Positions 63,601 through 64,000 of a stretch of 64,000 nucleotides of DNA are shown in pieces. Numbering within the stretch: the stretch's first letter is position 1; each line of letters starts with the position of its first letter. This stretch comes from Variovorax sp. V93. Lineage in GTDB: Bacteria; Pseudomonadota; Gammaproteobacteria; Burkholderiales; Burkholderiaceae_C. The DNA is taken from assembly GCF_041154485.1 (NCBI RefSeq), contig NZ_AP028670.1, positions 62,001 through 126,000 on the forward strand, given 5' to 3'. Under the pieces are notes generated by a model. That model saw only the letters and a program-made list of their open reading frames with translations, was not told where the DNA came from and ran no database searches. A program made the translations under genes and the position numbers.

Positions 63601-63805
63601 GCTGGTCCTTGGCAGCGGTGCCGGCGCCGGCGCACAGCATGCGCTGGGCACGGCCGTGATCGGCGGCATGCTGTCGGGCACCGTCCTCGCGATCTTCTTC
63701 GTGCCTCTTTTCTTCGTACTGGTGCGCGGGCTCTTCAAGGGCAAGGACCAAGGCGATTTCGCCGCGCCGGCCTCGCATGCACAACCGGCCGCGGCCGCAT
63801 CCTGA
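60644..63805 (+). CDS. RND multidrug efflux pump (AcrB/MexB type)
   Basis: A 1053-residue HAE1-family exporter of normal length. [22 protein letters not shown] is the classical opening. The proton-relay Asp pair lies in [19 protein letters not shown] near residues 406-410. [17 protein letters not shown] and [21 protein letters not shown] are conserved. It exports drugs and other amphiphiles with the adaptor upstream and the outer-membrane factor downstream. Confidence 0.95.
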   Translation: MARFFIDRPIFAWVLAIIVMLGGVMSIATLPIAQYPSIAPPAVAITANYPGASAKTLEDTVTQVIEQKMKGLDRLSYMASTSESSGSVTITLTFENGTDPDTAQVQVQNKLSLATPLLPQEVQQQGVTVTKSATNFLNVLAFTSEDGSMNGSDLSDYVAANVQDAISRVEGVGDTTLFGSQYAMRVWLDPNKLANFSLTPLDVKNAIQAQNAQVSAGQLGGMPAAGNQQLNATITSQTRLKTAQEFEDILLRTQTNGAQVRLRDVARIELGSESYNTVGRYNGKPAAGLAIKLATGANALDTVKAVDARVAELEKFFPQGMKVQKPYDTTPFVRISIEEVVRTLIEAVVLVFLVMYLFLQNFRATLIPTIAVPVVLLGTFGVLAAFGFTINTLTMFAMVLAIGLLVDDAIVVVENVERVMTEEGLSPKEATRKSMGQITGALVGVALVLAAVFVPMAFFSGSTGVIYRQFSITIVSAMTLSVLVALVLTPALCATLLKPVPKGHAMASTGFFGWFNRSFDRGNHRYQGIVRHMVGKGWRYMVLYAVLLAAVVFGFMKLPVGFLPDEDQGTMFALVQLPPGATNARTQEVIHQVEHHFLVDQKDAVSGIFTVAGFSFAGSGQNTGFAFIKLKPWDERKGEALSVTGVAAKAGAFFNTIRDAKVFAFAPPAVAELGNATGFDLMLQDRANLGHEALMQARNQLLDELSKDKRLVAVRPNGMEDTPEFRLEIDPHKAQAQGLSMADINDTFSAAWGSSYVNDFIDKGRVKKVMLQADAQYRMLPEDIDRWYVRNSAGSMVPFTSFAKAGWSSGSPRLERYNGVPSVEILGMAMPGAASSGEALAIVEAAVAKLPAGIGYEWTGLSRQEKASSGQTGLLYGLSILIVFLCLAALYESWAIPFSVIMVVPLGVLGALVGAILTWKMNDVYFQVGLLTTIGLASKNAILIVEFAKDLHAQGKGLVESALEAARLRLRPILMTSLAFILGVLPLVLGSGAGAGAQHALGTAVIGGMLSGTVLAIFFVPLFFVLVRGLFKGKDQGDFAAPASHAQPAAAAS

Positions 63806-63815
63806 GATTTCTGTC

Positions 63816-64000
63816 ATGAATCTTTTGCGCTTCACACCGCTCGCGCTCGCCGCCCTGATGGCCGGCTGCAGCCTGATGCCCACCTACCAACAGCCCGCAG
63901 CGCCCGTGCCCGGCAAGTTCGCCGGTGACACGAACGGCGACCCGGCATCCACACCGGTCGCCGATCTCGGCTGGCGCGACGTGTTCACCGATCCCTCGCT
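63816..64000 (+). CDS. Outer-membrane efflux lipoprotein, N-terminal part (runs off the window)
   Basis: The first 61 codons of an OprM-type duct protein. The lipobox ALMAGCSLMPTYQQP gives a lipidated cysteine near residue 17, followed by a proline-rich link and LGWRDVFTDPS, which starts the first repeat. It begins 10 bases after the pump stop, completing a tripartite operon. Confidence 0.9.
   Translation, partial: MNLLRFTPLALAALMAGCSLMPTYQQPAAPVPGKFAGDTNGDPASTPVADLGWRDVFTDPS

Noticed and set aside
1..64000. CRISPR arrays, tRNA or rRNA genes
   Set aside because: I saw no regularly spaced repeats and no cloverleaf or rRNA signatures while reading. A dedicated scan was not possible, so a tRNA near the integrases cannot be fully excluded.

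Overview
The window is GC-rich (about two-thirds G+C in the flanks), densely packed and rich in LysR, TetR and RND-efflux genes. It carries a malonate decarboxylase cluster and beta-oxidation-like clusters. This fits a metabolically versatile soil betaproteobacterium of the Comamonadaceae, most likely Variovorax or a close relative. That is an inference from gene content and style, not a database result.

Layout. (1) 1-10.0 kb: a cluster for acyl-CoA type catabolism (CoA ligase, HCCA-isomerase-like protein, SDR, nitronate monooxygenase, acyl-CoA dehydrogenase, thiolase) with a TetR and a MarR regulator. A recurring palindrome CGTTT-N3-AAACG lies in front of several of its transcription units. 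(2) 10.0-16.5 kb: a first RND efflux system (outer-membrane factor, TetR, adaptor, pump) with two matching 26-bp operator palindromes. (3) 16.5-18.3 kb: an SDR and a LysR regulator. (4) 18.4-27.0 kb: a complete malonate decarboxylase operon (matC-mdcA-C-D-E-G-B-H) with its LysR regulator. (5) 27.3-32.8 kb: a MarR/sterol-desaturase-like pair, a Tat-type lipoprotein with alginate-lyase and LamG-like domains, and a glycine-rich lipoprotein.

(6) 33.1-57.15 kb is foreign DNA of lower G+C, assembled from mobile pieces. It begins where an SDR gene is cut off beside an IS end. It continues with an ISNCY-type element inserted against a second, truncated copy. Next comes a defence-like block: a WYL-domain regulator divergent from a six-gene, translationally coupled operon that ends in a multiubiquitin-type protein, a ThiF/E1-like protein with an N-terminal DUF6791 region, and a DUF6527 protein. 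After it come a 5'-nucleotidase, a helicase with a nuclease-like C-terminus, and a tyrosine recombinase. A scar of broken genes (GntR-IS66 chimera, headless serine recombinase) leads into an eleven-gene nitrogen-acquisition cluster: LysR, ABC transporter, two DUF1989 proteins, cobalt-type nitrile hydratase alpha/beta/accessory, isochorismatase-like hydrolase and allophanate-hydrolase-like amidase. The block ends in remnants of an integrase, an AraC regulator and a beheaded response regulator.

(7) 57.2-64 kb: chromosomal backbone again, with a BaeS-like kinase, a TetR regulator and a second RND efflux operon that runs off the window end.

The two most interesting systems are both in block 6. 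One is the coupled membrane/ubiquitin-like operon under a WYL regulator. The other is the nitrogen operon, whose enzymes together could convert cyanoguanidine (dicyandiamide) through guanylurea, carboxyguanidine and allophanate to ammonia and CO2.
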